Source of the DNA: Desulfuromonas versatilis
Lineage (GTDB): Bacteria > Desulfobacterota > Desulfuromonadia > Desulfuromonadales > NIT-T3
NCBI RefSeq assembly: GCF_019704135.1
Contig: NZ_AP024355.1
Span: 2,846,001-2,910,000, forward strand
Direction of reading: 5' to 3'
DNA: 64,000 nucleotides
Below, one piece after another: positions 10,476 to 20,584 of this stretch. A program made the position numbers and the translations under genes. Under the pieces are notes generated by a model. It was not told the origin of the DNA, ran no database searches, and worked only from the letters and a program-made list of their open reading frames with translations. How positions within the stretch are numbered: position 1 is the first letter of the stretch; each line of letters opens with the position of its first letter.

Positions 10476-11564
10476 TCAGCGCTGCGCCCGGCGCAGCCGC
10501 AGGAGCAGCCACAGGGCGTTGAACCAGCACCAGACCAGCAGGGTTGCCCCCAGGTGCCCCGCCGGATTGTCGGTCAGGCGGTCAAACCAGCGATCAAATA
10601 CCCTCAGCACAGCCAGCGGCCCCTGCGCCGGGGGGATGTAACGGCGGAAACTGCGCCAGGCATCCCAGGCCAGGGCCAACTGCCATCCGTGGCGCCGGAC
10701 ATAGCCACCGGTCCGCCACCAGAGCTGCAGGCGCTCCGCTACGCCCTTGGCGCGCAGCAGTTCGCGGATTTTATCGAGAAAAGGCAGCAGATCCAGCCCC
10801 CTGGCCTGGTCCTGGCGCCGATAAATCGCCGCCGCCTCGCGGAAGAACTCGCTCCAGCCGATGGCCGCGAAGTTCATGATGAGGGCGTTGAGGACCTGTC
10901 GGGCCAAAAGTCCTTCGGTGACGAAGCGCCTGGACGAAGTCTCCACCTCGGCCGGAAGCAACAGCCAGCGCCCCCGCTGCCTGATCCGTTCGGCCAGCCG
11001 GGTGTCCTCCATGATCGGCAGGGTTTCGTCAAAGGGGCCGACTTCGGCGAAATAGCGCCTCGCCAGCAAAAACCCCTGGTCCCCATGGGTGCATTCCGGC
11101 CGGTCGAGACGGGCCTTGGTCTCGTAATAGTAATAGGCAAAAGGAGCCCGCCCCTCGTGGTCGTAAAAGCGCAGGGCAAAATGCCCGGCAACGCCCTGGT
11201 GGCCCTGGGCCTCGATCGCCGCCCCCAGCGCATCGATCCCCCGCCGCAGGGCCAGCGGGTCGGGAAACCGGGAATCGACATGCAGAAACAGCAGCCAGGG
11301 TGCCTGCACCCCCTGCGCGGCGGTGTTGAGCTGGCGGCTGCGCCCGGCAGCAGAGCTGCGCAGGATAATGGGAAAGTCGAAGCGGCCGGCGAGCCGGCTG
11401 ATGTTCTTCAGCGTGTCGTCGCTGGAGCCCCCGTCGGCGAAAATCAGCTCGAAGCGAACCTCCCGCTGTTCGGCGAGCGCCTCGACAAAAGGCCCGACGG
11501 CGGCGGACTCGTTGAGCACCGGGACGATGACGGCAAGTTCGGGGCAGGCACCGGCAGCTAGCAT
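10476..11564 (-). CDS. Family 2 glycosyltransferase (TIGR04283-like)
   Basis: GT-A fold transferase of about 362 residues. Seen are LAVIVPVLNESAAVGPFVEA at the N-terminus, the FADGGSSDDT nucleotide-sugar site near residue 45, LFLHVDSRFP with the DxD-type metal motif near 95, and the ECTHGDQGFLLARR and IMEDTRLAERIRQRGR acceptor-side motifs. The C-terminal 30 residues hold one hydrophobic segment (LLVWCWFNALWLLLRLRR). The start is uncertain: the frame is open far upstream through the metK terminator, and the ATG at 11564 lacks a clear Shine-Dalgarno but places the VIVPVLNE motif at the normal distance. Sugar and acceptor are unknown. Confidence 0.75.
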   Translation of the reverse strand: MLAAGACPELAVIVPVLNESAAVGPFVEALAEQREVRFELIFADGGSSDDTLKNISRLAGRFDFPIILRSSAAGRSRQLNTAAQGVQAPWLLFLHVDSRFPDPLALRRGIDALGAAIEAQGHQGVAGHFALRFYDHEGRAPFAYYYYETKARLDRPECTHGDQGFLLARRYFAEVGPFDETLPIMEDTRLAERIRQRGRWLLLPAEVETSSRRFVTEGLLARQVLNALIMNFAAIGWSEFFREAAAIYRRQDQARGLDLLPFLDKIRELLRAKGVAERLQLWWRTGGYVRRHGWQLALAWDAWRSFRRYIPPAQGPLAVLRVFDRWFDRLTDNPAGHLGATLLVWCWFNALWLLLRLRRAQR

Positions 11565-11606
11565 AAACGACGATTGTTCGACGAAGGTTGAAACGAAGCG
11601 CCCAAC

Positions 11607-11638
11607 AAAAAAGCGGACCCTTGCAGGTCCGCTTTTTT
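11607..11638. terminator. Intrinsic terminator downstream of metK
   Basis: Stem GCGGACC (11613-11619) / GGTCCGC (11626-11632) with a 6-nt loop, flanked by A6 on the left and T6 on the right. On the minus strand it ends the metK transcript and separates it from the glycosyltransferase gene. Confidence 0.92.
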
Positions 11639-11662
11639 GCATGGCGACAGGATCATCGCGGC

Positions 11663-12832
11663 CTAGAGCCCGGCGCGCTTGCGCAGAGACTCGGCCCGGT
11701 CGGTGCGCTCCCAGGTGAACTCGGGAAGCTCGCGCCCGAAGTGGCCATAGGCAGCGGTTTTCTGGTAGATCGGCCGCAGCAGGTCGAGGGTCTTGATGAT
11801 TGCGGCGGGGCGCATGTCGAACTCCTCGCGGGCGATCCGGGCGATGTCGTTGGAGGGGATCTTGCCGGTGCCGAAGGTGTTGATCATGACCGAGACCGGC
11901 TCGGCGACCCCGATGGCGTAGGCCACCTGAACCTCGCACTTGTCGGCAAGCCCCGAGGCGACGATGTTCTTGGCGACGTAGCGGGCCATGTAGGAGGCGC
12001 TGCGGTCGACCTTGGAGGGGTCCTTGCCGGAGAAGGCGCCGCCGCCGTGGGAACCCTGACCGCCGTAGGTGTCGACGATGATTTTGCGCCCGGTCAGGCC
12101 GCAGTCCCCCATGGGACCGCCGACCACGAAGCGGCCGGTGGGGTTGATGAAGTACTTGGTTTTCTCGTCGAGCAGCTCGGCGGGGATGATCTTCCTGACC
12201 ACTTCCTCGACGATCCCCTCCTTGAGGGTTTCGTAGGTCACCTCCGGGGAGTGCTGGGAGGATACCACCACCGCATCGACACGGATCGGCTTGTCGTTGA
12301 TGTACTGGATCGAGACCTGAGATTTGCCGTCGGGACGCAGAAACGGCAACAGGCCGCTTTTGCGCACCTCGGAGAGCCGCTTGGTCAACTTGTGAGCGAA
12401 GGTAATCGGCATCGGCATCAGCTCGGGGGTCTCGTTGCAGGCGTAGCCGAACATCAGGCCCTGGTCGCCGGCGCCCTGCTCCTTGAACATCCCCTCGCCT
12501 TCGGTAACGCCCATGGAGATGTCGGGGGACTGGCGATCGATGGAGGTCAGTACGGCGCAGGTTTCGTAGTCAAAACCCATGGAGGAATCGTCGTAACCAA
12601 TCTCCTTGATGGTCTGGCGGACGATCCCCGGCATGTCGACGTAAGCCGTGGTGGTGATTTCGCCTGCGATCATGGCCATGCCGGTGGTCACCAGGGTTTC
12701 GCAGGCCACCCGGGCCTTGGGGTCCTGGGCGAGGATGGCGTCGAGAACGCCATCGGAAATCTGGTCGGCGATTTTGTCGGGATGCCCCTCGGTTACGGAC
12801 TCGGACGTGAAAAGAAAATCGGTCATTGCCAT
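11663..12832 (-). CDS. metK: S-adenosylmethionine synthetase
   Basis: Makes S-adenosylmethionine from methionine and ATP, feeding the methyl cycle that ahcY closes. The 389 residues carry the family motifs [20 protein letters not shown] at the N-terminus, the Mg/K-binding [20 protein letters not shown] region near 250-270 and [17 protein letters not shown] near 230-245. Start ATG 12832 is preferred to a second ATG two codons later because AGGAGG lies 10 nt upstream. It has its own intergenic region (12833-12954), where I see no SAM riboswitch, and a terminator at 11607-11638. Confidence 0.97.
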   Translation of the reverse strand: MAMTDFLFTSESVTEGHPDKIADQISDGVLDAILAQDPKARVACETLVTTGMAMIAGEITTTAYVDMPGIVRQTIKEIGYDDSSMGFDYETCAVLTSIDRQSPDISMGVTEGEGMFKEQGAGDQGLMFGYACNETPELMPMPITFAHKLTKRLSEVRKSGLLPFLRPDGKSQVSIQYINDKPIRVDAVVVSSQHSPEVTYETLKEGIVEEVVRKIIPAELLDEKTKYFINPTGRFVVGGPMGDCGLTGRKIIVDTYGGQGSHGGGAFSGKDPSKVDRSASYMARYVAKNIVASGLADKCEVQVAYAIGVAEPVSVMINTFGTGKIPSNDIARIAREEFDMRPAAIIKTLDLLRPIYQKTAAYGHFGRELPEFTWERTDRAESLRKRAGL

Positions 12833-12954
12833 GGAGCAGAATCCTCCTGTCTGGGTTGGTTTTGAACAAAGTTGCAATTTAAGGGGAATTGTTCGAAATT
12901 GTCAAGCCCTTAACCGGCCCTTAAACGGTTGGGTACAAAGCGGCCGGAAAATGC

Positions 12955-14719
<1,765 letters not shown>

Positions 14720-14742
<23 letters not shown>

Positions 14743-14986
14743 CGATCAGTTGCCCGATGGCACTCATGGCCGCCGGGCCATCCTCCCCGTTGATGGTTAC
14801 CAGTATCTTCGACCCCTTGGGAGCAGCCAGCATCAATATGCCCATGATGCTCTTGCCATTGACCTCCACCCCCTCCTTCTCCAGGGTGATGTCGGAGCGG
14901 AAACGATTAGCGGTCTGCACCAACTGGGCGGCAGCCCTGGCGTGCAGGCCGAGCCGATTTTTGATGATAAACTCTTTTTTCTCCAT
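14720..14986 (-). CDS. ptsH: Phosphocarrier protein HPr
   Basis: An 88-residue HPr starting MEKKEFIIKNRLGLHARAAA. His15 in LGLHARAA is the residue phosphorylated by enzyme I. Ser46 in NGKSIMGILML is the regulatory serine targeted by HPr kinase, which is encoded nearby (hprK, 18397-19371). Both sites are therefore intact, so carrier and regulatory functions are both possible. A GAAGG Shine-Dalgarno precedes the ATG. The gene overlaps ptsI and follows the IID subunit gene by 65 bp. Confidence 0.95.
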
Positions 14987-15051
14987 AACCCTTCGCAGCT
15001 TTCGAAGTAACCACCAGAGCAACGGCCGGCGTCCGGGTCCGCGCCGGCCGG

Positions 15052-15852
15052 TCAGAATTTGAGCCAATCCCCTCCAACCCATGCGGGCAAATGCTGATTG
15101 AGCTGAACCGCCAGCAGTATCATCCCGGCAATACTCAGGACCAGCAAAAGGGTGGAAACCCCCTTGCGCACCAGCCACCCCACCAGCACCACCGCCGGAA
15201 TCACCGCCAACCCCCATGCGGCCCGCACCCCTTCGCCGTGCAGGGAGATAAAGGCCAGATAAGCGCAGAAACAGCCGAGCAGGACCACCGTCCCTTCCTT
15301 GCAGCGGATGGCCAGATCCGGCAGCCTTCTGGCCTGGATGAGCTCGACCACCTTGAGACCGAGCCGGTACCCCCCGAACAGCCCGGCGACCCGAAACACC
15401 AGGTGAGGAAGGTTGAACAGCAGCAGAAACGCCACGGGAGCCCAAAGCGACCCTTTTACCGCAAAAAACAAGGCGATGCCCGCGGCCAGAGGGCGGATCC
15501 CCCCCCAGAACAGGGCATCTCCCATGGCGGCATACGGGGCCATGATCATCCCCTTGAATTCCTTGACCTCGAGATAGGTCTTCTCGCCCCGTGAGCGCTT
15601 TTCCTCCAGGGCCAACGCGGTCCCCAACACCGCTGAGGCCATGAAGGGGTGGGTATTGAAGTATTCCAGATGCCTCCGGTAAGCCAGGGCCAGTTCCTCC
15701 TCCCGGTAATAGAACCGCAGAGCCGGTGCCAGCACATAGAGTGTCCCCAGGCTCTGGAGGCGCTCGAAATTCCAGCTCGCCTGAAGAATAAAGGAGCGCA
15801 GCAGCACCCTCAGCAGGATGGCGGCTGGGAGTTTTGAAGGGGCCACACTCAC
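15052..15852 (-). CDS. PTS mannose-type permease subunit IID
   Basis: Membrane subunit of a mannose-family (man/fru/sor) PTS permease. The 266 residues include the family stretch RSFILQASWNFERLQSLGTL near 20, the FNTHPFMASAVLG motif near 65, EFKGMIMAPYAAMGDALFWG near 100, and C-terminal hydrophobic segments. It starts with GTG at 15852, one nucleotide after the IIC stop, so IIC and IID are coupled. Its presence with IIC and IIB means this cluster encodes a full transporter and not only regulatory PTS proteins. The sugar is not predictable. Confidence 0.9.
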   Translation of the reverse strand: MSVAPSKLPAAILLRVLLRSFILQASWNFERLQSLGTLYVLAPALRFYYREEELALAYRRHLEYFNTHPFMASAVLGTALALEEKRSRGEKTYLEVKEFKGMIMAPYAAMGDALFWGGIRPLAAGIALFFAVKGSLWAPVAFLLLFNLPHLVFRVAGLFGGYRLGLKVVELIQARRLPDLAIRCKEGTVVLLGCFCAYLAFISLHGEGVRAAWGLAVIPAVVLVGWLVRKGVSTLLLVLSIAGMILLAVQLNQHLPAWVGGDWLKF

Positions 15853-15853
15853 C

Positions 15854-16546
15854 TCACAACAGCCAGAGCATCAGAAATGCCGAGGTAAAGGATGCCCCGA
15901 ACAGGGTCAGGGAACGACTCACGTTGATGGTCCCGAGAATGACCGCGGTGCCCACCAGCGGGAAAACCATCCAGAGCCAGCCCTTGGCCGGGTCCACCAA
16001 CTGGAGCAGCGGCGAGCCGAAAAGCAGCAGCACCGCCGACCCTGCCCCAATAATCACCAGGTAAGTGGCCAGCGAAGCCAGGGCGAAATGCGACAGCCCC
16101 AGCAGATGACTCTTCTCCGCAGCCTCCAGCTGGCCGGCATCCAGAGAATCCAGGGCGCGCTTCAGCAGTTCGCCGTTGCGGGTCCGCGCCCAGCGGTCGA
16201 AAGCCTGGCCGATTCGCCCCAGCGGCAGGGCGACCAGGGTGCAGAGAACACTCGGTGCCAACCCCGTGAGGCCGAGCGGCCCCTGAAAAACAATGGCCAG
16301 GGCGGTTGCCCCGACGGCCACCTGGGTATCATCCGGGGGGATGGCTGCCCCTACCGGAAGCCGCCCCAGCCAGAGCAACTCCACCAGCGCCCCGACCTGC
16401 AGCCCGACTGCCGGTTCTCCCAGCAGCAGGCCGGTAAGGGGGGCGGCGACGATAGGCCGGGACACCATCACCTGAAGAACCGCGGTACGATCGAGGCCGA
16501 CAAACACCGAAACCAGTCCGGCTATGAGAAAGTCGACCCCGGGCAT
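15854..16546 (-). CDS. PTS mannose-type permease subunit IIC
   Basis: Membrane channel subunit of the mannose-family permease. The 230 residues are mostly hydrophobic, with the family region GLDRTAVLQVMVSRPIVAAP near 17-36, LQVGALVELLWLGRLPVGAA near 50 and IPPDDTQVAVGATALA near 70. It is somewhat shorter than classical IIC subunits (about 260). The ATG at 16546 lies one nucleotide after the IIB stop. It works with IIB and IID to move and phosphorylate a sugar. Confidence 0.9.
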   Translation of the reverse strand: MPGVDFLIAGLVSVFVGLDRTAVLQVMVSRPIVAAPLTGLLLGEPAVGLQVGALVELLWLGRLPVGAAIPPDDTQVAVGATALAIVFQGPLGLTGLAPSVLCTLVALPLGRIGQAFDRWARTRNGELLKRALDSLDAGQLEAAEKSHLLGLSHFALASLATYLVIIGAGSAVLLLFGSPLLQLVDPAKGWLWMVFPLVGTAVILGTINVSRSLTLFGASFTSAFLMLWLL

Positions 16547-16547
16547 G

Positions 16548-17036
16548 TCACCCCTCCACGCTGTGCAGCAGGTGCTTCCAGCTTCGTTCCCGGTCGGGCG
16601 GCACGCATTGGCAGACGATCCGCACCCCGTCCGCCTCGAGCTGCTGGAAATTCAAGACATCCGCGGGGTCAAGAGCGATGGTGCAGGAGTAGCGCACCTT
16701 GCCTTCCCCGCCGTGCATGTTGCCCAGGTTGAGTTCCTTGAAATCGACCCCACAGCGGTGGGCCTTGACCGCATCGCCGGAGCTGGCGAAAAGCAGCAGC
16801 ACCTTGCTCGCATCAAGAGCGTGGGAGTGGAAGGCCCGGGCCACGTTTTCGACGCTGTCGATAAGCACCTTGATTCCCTTGGGCACCGCGGCGGCCATCA
16901 GGGTTTTCTGGAAACTCACCCGGGCCACCTCATCGTTGGCCACCACGATGCAGTCAGCGCCGATATGCGGCACCCAGGCCTCCAGGACCTGGCCGTGAAT
17001 CAAACGATTATCGATGCGGGTTAGAACGAGACTCAT
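16548..17036 (-). CDS. PTS mannose-type subunit IIB
   Basis: Cytoplasmic phosphotransfer subunit that receives phosphate from IIA and gives it to the incoming sugar. The 162 residues start MSLVLTRIDNRLIHGQVLEA; His14 in RLIHGQV is the family's phosphorylation site. The motifs VANDEVAR and FASSGDAVKA and the GNMHGGEGK loop are in the expected order. A 91-bp gap without a clear gene separates it from IIA upstream, while IIC follows directly. Confidence 0.92.
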   Translation of the reverse strand: MSLVLTRIDNRLIHGQVLEAWVPHIGADCIVVANDEVARVSFQKTLMAAAVPKGIKVLIDSVENVARAFHSHALDASKVLLLFASSGDAVKAHRCGVDFKELNLGNMHGGEGKVRYSCTIALDPADVLNFQQLEADGVRIVCQCVPPDRERSWKHLLHSVEG

Positions 17037-17127
17037 GTCTTTTGACTGCCTCCTGTCGGAACCAGTGCCTGCCGAGGGGCGGTGGCTGGAGGGGGAACCT
17101 GCCCGAAGCCGGTCGATGGGTCACCAA

Positions 17128-17529
17128 TCAGTTTTGCAGAAATTCGCTGGCAAGGGAGATGCTTTGCTGACCGTAGGCCTTGAGCATTGCAGCCAGCTCG
17201 AACAGGGATAGCCCCTCCTGGCTGTTGAAGAACTTGAGAACCATGGGCAGGTTGACCCCGGTCAGGACCTCGATTTTTTTTGGCTCGAGCAGCGAAAGAC
17301 TGATATTGGCCGGCGTCCCGCCGAACATGTCGGTCATCACCACAACCCCCTCCCCATCGCCGCCAACGGTAGCGATGGCTTCGATCACCCCGCTGCGGAT
17401 GGTCTCCACGCTGTCCTCCTTGCGAATACAGACAGCCTTCACGTTCCTGGCCGGACCGATGATCATCTCGGCGGCGTTGATAAGCTCCTGGGCCAGGTTG
17501 GAATGGGTGGCGATTACCAGTCCGATCAT
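17128..17529 (-). CDS. PTS mannose-type subunit IIA
   Basis: A 133-residue IIA domain starting MIGLVIATHSNLAQELINAA. His9 in ATHSN is the phosphorylated residue, and the VVVMTDMFGGTPAN segment near residue 60-73 is diagnostic. The start at 17529 lies 4 bp after the rapZ stop. In many relatives IIA is kept for regulation even when IIB, IIC and IID are absent. Here all four subunits are present, so it likely serves transport as well. Confidence 0.93.
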   Translation of the reverse strand: MIGLVIATHSNLAQELINAAEMIIGPARNVKAVCIRKEDSVETIRSGVIEAIATVGGDGEGVVVMTDMFGGTPANISLSLLEPKKIEVLTGVNLPMVLKFFNSQEGLSLFELAAMLKAYGQQSISLASEFLQN

Positions 17530-17533
17530 GGGT

Positions 17534-18400
17534 TCATACCTTGGCAATGTCCCGGTGAAGCACCTGGAGTTGGATCCCCTCGCCAAGAACATGGGCCCGA
17601 AGAGCCTCCACGATCGCCACGCTGCGATGACGCCCGCCGGTGCAGCCAATGGAGATGGTCAGGTAGCTCTTTCCCTCGTGGCGATACTGGGGAAGCAAAA
17701 AGTCGAGCAGCGACTGAAAGCGGTTGAGAAAATCCTGACAGGCGGCCTGCTTAAGCACATAATCGCTGACCTCCCTGTCCAGTCCGCTCAGCGGCTGAAG
17801 TTCCGGCACGAAATGCGGATTGGGGATAAACCGCACGTCCAGCACCAGGTCCGAACCCGCCGGGATCCCGTTGCGAAAACCGAAGGACTGGAGTTGCACC
17901 AGCATCGGGGTGGCCTCGTCATCTCCCCGGGCCAGCTGGGAAATCTTGGCCCGCAACTGGTGGGGGGTGAACCACGAGGTGTCGATGATGTTGGTCGCCC
18001 TTTTGCGCAGTCCGGCCAGCAACTGGCGCTCGTTGCTGATTCCCTCCTCCAGCTTGGCGGTGAGGGCCAGCGGATGGCGGCGACGGGTCTCGGAATAACG
18101 GCGGATCAGCACATCGTCCGAGGCGTCGAGAAAATAGACTTCGGGCACGTAACCGGCGCGGCCGAGAGCCTCCATGGTGGTCTCGACGCCGGCCAGAAAA
18201 TCCCGGTTGCGCACATCGATGACCACAGCAAGATTGGCCGTAAACCGCACCCCCTGTTCGGCCAGTTCGAGAAACTGCGGCAGCAGCGCCAGCGGCAGAT
18301 TGTCGACGACGAAAAAGCCCTCGTCCTCCAGGGCCCGCGCGGCGGCGGTCTTACCCGAGCCGGACAGGCCGGTGATGATGATCAACCGCTTGCGGCTCAT
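17534..18400 (-). CDS. rapZ: RNase adapter / nucleotide-binding protein RapZ
   Basis: A 288-residue YvcJ/RapZ family P-loop protein. Walker A is GLSGSGKTAAARALEDEG at residues 11-28; the C-terminal half carries GCTGGRHRSVAIVEAL. In enterobacteria RapZ tunes glucosamine-6-phosphate synthase through small RNAs and RNase E; in other bacteria its role is less clear. The ATG at 18400 overlaps the hprK stop (ATGA), showing translational coupling. A position between hprK and PTS genes is conserved in many Proteobacteria. Confidence 0.94.
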   Translation of the reverse strand: MSRKRLIIITGLSGSGKTAAARALEDEGFFVVDNLPLALLPQFLELAEQGVRFTANLAVVIDVRNRDFLAGVETTMEALGRAGYVPEVYFLDASDDVLIRRYSETRRRHPLALTAKLEEGISNERQLLAGLRKRATNIIDTSWFTPHQLRAKISQLARGDDEATPMLVQLQSFGFRNGIPAGSDLVLDVRFIPNPHFVPELQPLSGLDREVSDYVLKQAACQDFLNRFQSLLDFLLPQYRHEGKSYLTISIGCTGGRHRSVAIVEALRAHVLGEGIQLQVLHRDIAKV

Positions 18401-19371
18401 TCGAGATTGTCCCCGATGATGGTGTGGGCATGCAGGTGGGCCATCTCCGCCATACGCCGCTCCAGACGATCCTGAAACTCCAGGGCGCTGTGGTACCCCA
18501 TCTCCTTGAGCAGCTGATTGCGGGCGGCCACCTCGACAATGGTGGTGATATTGCGGCCGGGGCGCACCGGAATCCGCAGCAGGGGTATCTCTATCCCCAG
18601 CAGGGAATAGGACAAGTCCTCCAGGCCGAGCCGGTCGTATTCGACCCCTTCCTGCCACTCGACGAGTTCGATCGCCAGATCGATCTTCTTGCGCTCGCGG
18701 ATTGCGGCAACCCCGAACAGGTGTTTGATGTTGATGATCCCCAGTCCGCGGATCTCCATGTGGTAATGCAGCAGATCGCTCCCCTCGCCGAAGAGCACTG
18801 CGGGAAGCTTCATGCGCACTTTGACCACATCATCCGCCACCAGCCGGTGCCCCTTGAGCACCAGGTCGAGGGCGCATTCACTTTTGCCGATGCCGCTTTT
18901 TCCAAGCAGCAGCACCCCGACACCCAGCACATCCACCAGCACGCCGTGCACGGTGGTTGCCGGGAGCAACCGCTCCTCGAGAAATTTGGTAACCAGGGAA
19001 ATGAAGGTCGAACTCTGGTGATGGGAACGCAGCAGGGGGATTCCCTGGCGCTCGGTCTCCTCCACCAGCATCGCCGGGGGCGTTTGCCCCTTGGTGATGA
19101 TGAAGCAGGATATATCCAGGGCGCAGAGCTGTTTCAGGTTGGTTTCCGCCAGGTCCCGGGGAAGATGATTGAGATAGGTCAGTTCCGTGGAGCCGAGCAC
19201 CTGGATGCGGTCGGGGTGCAGGTTGGTCGTGTACCCCGCAAGGGCGAGCCCCGGTTTCTGAATGCGCGGGACCCTGACTGACTTGAGAAGACCGCGCTCC
19301 CCGGCAAGCAGTTCGAGGTCGAGCCCGGCCTCCTTCTCAGCCAAAAGTTCCTGGATACTCAGTCCCGCCAT
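18397..19371 (-). CDS. hprK: HPr kinase/phosphorylase
   Basis: Phosphorylates or dephosphorylates Ser46 of HPr and thereby links PTS state to regulation. The 324 residues hold the N-terminal domain (to about 130), the catalytic HGV of VHGVLVDVLGVGVLL near 142, Walker A GKSGIGKS at 157-164, the GHRLVADD motif near 174-181 and the EIRGLGIINIKHLFG signature near 206-220. It lies between ptsN (14 bp upstream) and rapZ (4-bp overlap). Its target HPr with an intact Ser46 is at 14720-14986. Confidence 0.95.
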   Translation of the reverse strand: MAGLSIQELLAEKEAGLDLELLAGERGLLKSVRVPRIQKPGLALAGYTTNLHPDRIQVLGSTELTYLNHLPRDLAETNLKQLCALDISCFIITKGQTPPAMLVEETERQGIPLLRSHHQSSTFISLVTKFLEERLLPATTVHGVLVDVLGVGVLLLGKSGIGKSECALDLVLKGHRLVADDVVKVRMKLPAVLFGEGSDLLHYHMEIRGLGIINIKHLFGVAAIRERKKIDLAIELVEWQEGVEYDRLGLEDLSYSLLGIEIPLLRIPVRPGRNITTIVEVAARNQLLKEMGYHSALEFQDRLERRMAEMAHLHAHTIIGDNLE

Positions 19372-19385
19372 AGCTTCCGGAGGTA

Positions 19386-19853
19386 TTAGAGGTTAGCTTC
19401 TTCCTCGGCGATGATGTCGTAGATCCCCTGACCGTCGCCGGCCTCCATCAGACGGCGGCGCACGGCGGGGTTTTTGAGCAGTTTGGAAATCCTCGCCAGG
19501 GTCTTCAGGTGCACCCCGACCGACTCCTCAGGAGCCACCAGCAGAAAAAAGAGGTGGGCCGGCTTGCCGTCCATGGAGTCGAATTCGACCCCAGCCTTGC
19601 TGCGCCCGAAGGAGATGAGCAGGTTGTCGATGTCCTTCAATTTGCCGTGGGGGATGGCGACTCCCTCGCCGATGCCGGTACTTCCCAGCCGCTCCCTCTC
19701 CTGCAGGACCTGGATCACCTCATCCCGGTCAAGACTGCTTGCGGCTTTGCGCATGGCGTCGGTCAGTTCGGCAAGAACCTCATTCTTTCCCTCGGCCTTC
19801 AAATCGGCCACGATGGCCGCAGGATTAAGCAGATCAACGATCTTCATACCCAT
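19386..19853 (-). CDS. ptsN: PTS IIA-like nitrogen-regulatory protein PtsN
   Basis: EIIA-Ntr domain protein of 155 residues. The phosphorylated His69 sits in GEGVAIPHGKLKDI, and the KPAHLFFLLVAPEES segment near 95-110 is typical. It receives phosphate within a PTS chain and in other bacteria regulates potassium, nitrogen and stress functions rather than transporting sugar. Two starts are possible, ATG 19853 or ATG 19847; neither has a strong Shine-Dalgarno. It is placed between hpf and hprK in the rpoN cluster. Confidence 0.94.
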   Translation of the reverse strand: MGMKIVDLLNPAAIVADLKAEGKNEVLAELTDAMRKAASSLDRDEVIQVLQERERLGSTGIGEGVAIPHGKLKDIDNLLISFGRSKAGVEFDSMDGKPAHLFFLLVAPEESVGVHLKTLARISKLLKNPAVRRRLMEAGDGQGIYDIIAEEEANL

Positions 19854-19940
19854 CCATCAAGATACCAGTGCAGTGAACCGTTAAAATCCGCGGGGGGACG
19901 GGCAGCCGCCCCTCCCCCCTTGCAATTTGTATCCGGCCGA

Positions 19941-20486
19941 TTATTTCTGAGGGACAATGACACCGTAGTTGCCGTCTTTGCGACGGTAGACGACATTGAT
20001 CTCCTCGGTAGCGGAGTCGGTGAACACCAGGAATTCCTTCTCCAGCAGATCCATCTGCATGACCGCCTCTTCAACCGCCATGGGCTTTACCTGAAAGCTG
20101 TTGCTGCGAATGATGACCGGCTCCACGGCCCCCTCTTCGACGCTCTCGGCGGCAAAAACGGTTTTGCGGATTTCACGGCCGCGACCCGCTTCGGGTTTGT
20201 GGTTCTTGATTTTTTCCTTGTAGCGCTTGAGCTGGCGCTCGATCTTGTCCAGGACCGCATCGATGGCGGCGTACATGTCGTTGGTTTCCTCGGAGGCCTT
20301 GATCCCGATCCCCTTGGCGTTCATGGTGACCACGGCCTTATGGCGAATCTTCTTCTCGACCGAAAGAACCACCTGCACGTCGATCGGCTCATCGATATAC
20401 TTTTTGACCCGGGCAAGCTTTTCATCCGCGTAGGCACGCAGAGGCTCGCTGGTTTCCATATGACGAAAAGTGACATCAATCTGCAT
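19941..20486 (-). CDS. hpf: Ribosome hibernation promoting factor, long form
   Basis: A 181-residue HPF. The N-terminal domain (MQIDVTFRHMETSEPLRAYA to about residue 100) is the YfiA-like ribosome-binding fold. The C-terminal domain (VKPMAVEEAVMQMDLLEKEF with NVVYRRKDGNYGVI) drives ribosome dimer formation in long-form HPF. It silences ribosomes in stationary phase or starvation. The ATG at 20486 has AGGAGG at good spacing, and a short GTCCCC/GGGGAC hairpin lies in its leader (about 20508-20524). It directly follows rpoN, a very common pairing. Confidence 0.95.
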   Translation of the reverse strand: MQIDVTFRHMETSEPLRAYADEKLARVKKYIDEPIDVQVVLSVEKKIRHKAVVTMNAKGIGIKASEETNDMYAAIDAVLDKIERQLKRYKEKIKNHKPEAGRGREIRKTVFAAESVEEGAVEPVIIRSNSFQVKPMAVEEAVMQMDLLEKEFLVFTDSATEEINVVYRRKDGNYGVIVPQK

Positions 20487-20584
20487 AAGAAAAAACCTCC
20501 TGGTGATAGTCCCCTTCGCGGGGACGCTGATACCTTTATCTGAAGTATATCGCTCCCGGGGCCAATGACCAACGGGGAGAGGGG

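Noticed and set aside
12833-12954. SAM riboswitch upstream of metK
   Set aside because: The short leader lacks the conserved SAM-I/II/IV elements. Only a loose TTGAACAA/TTGTTCGAA inverted pair is visible.
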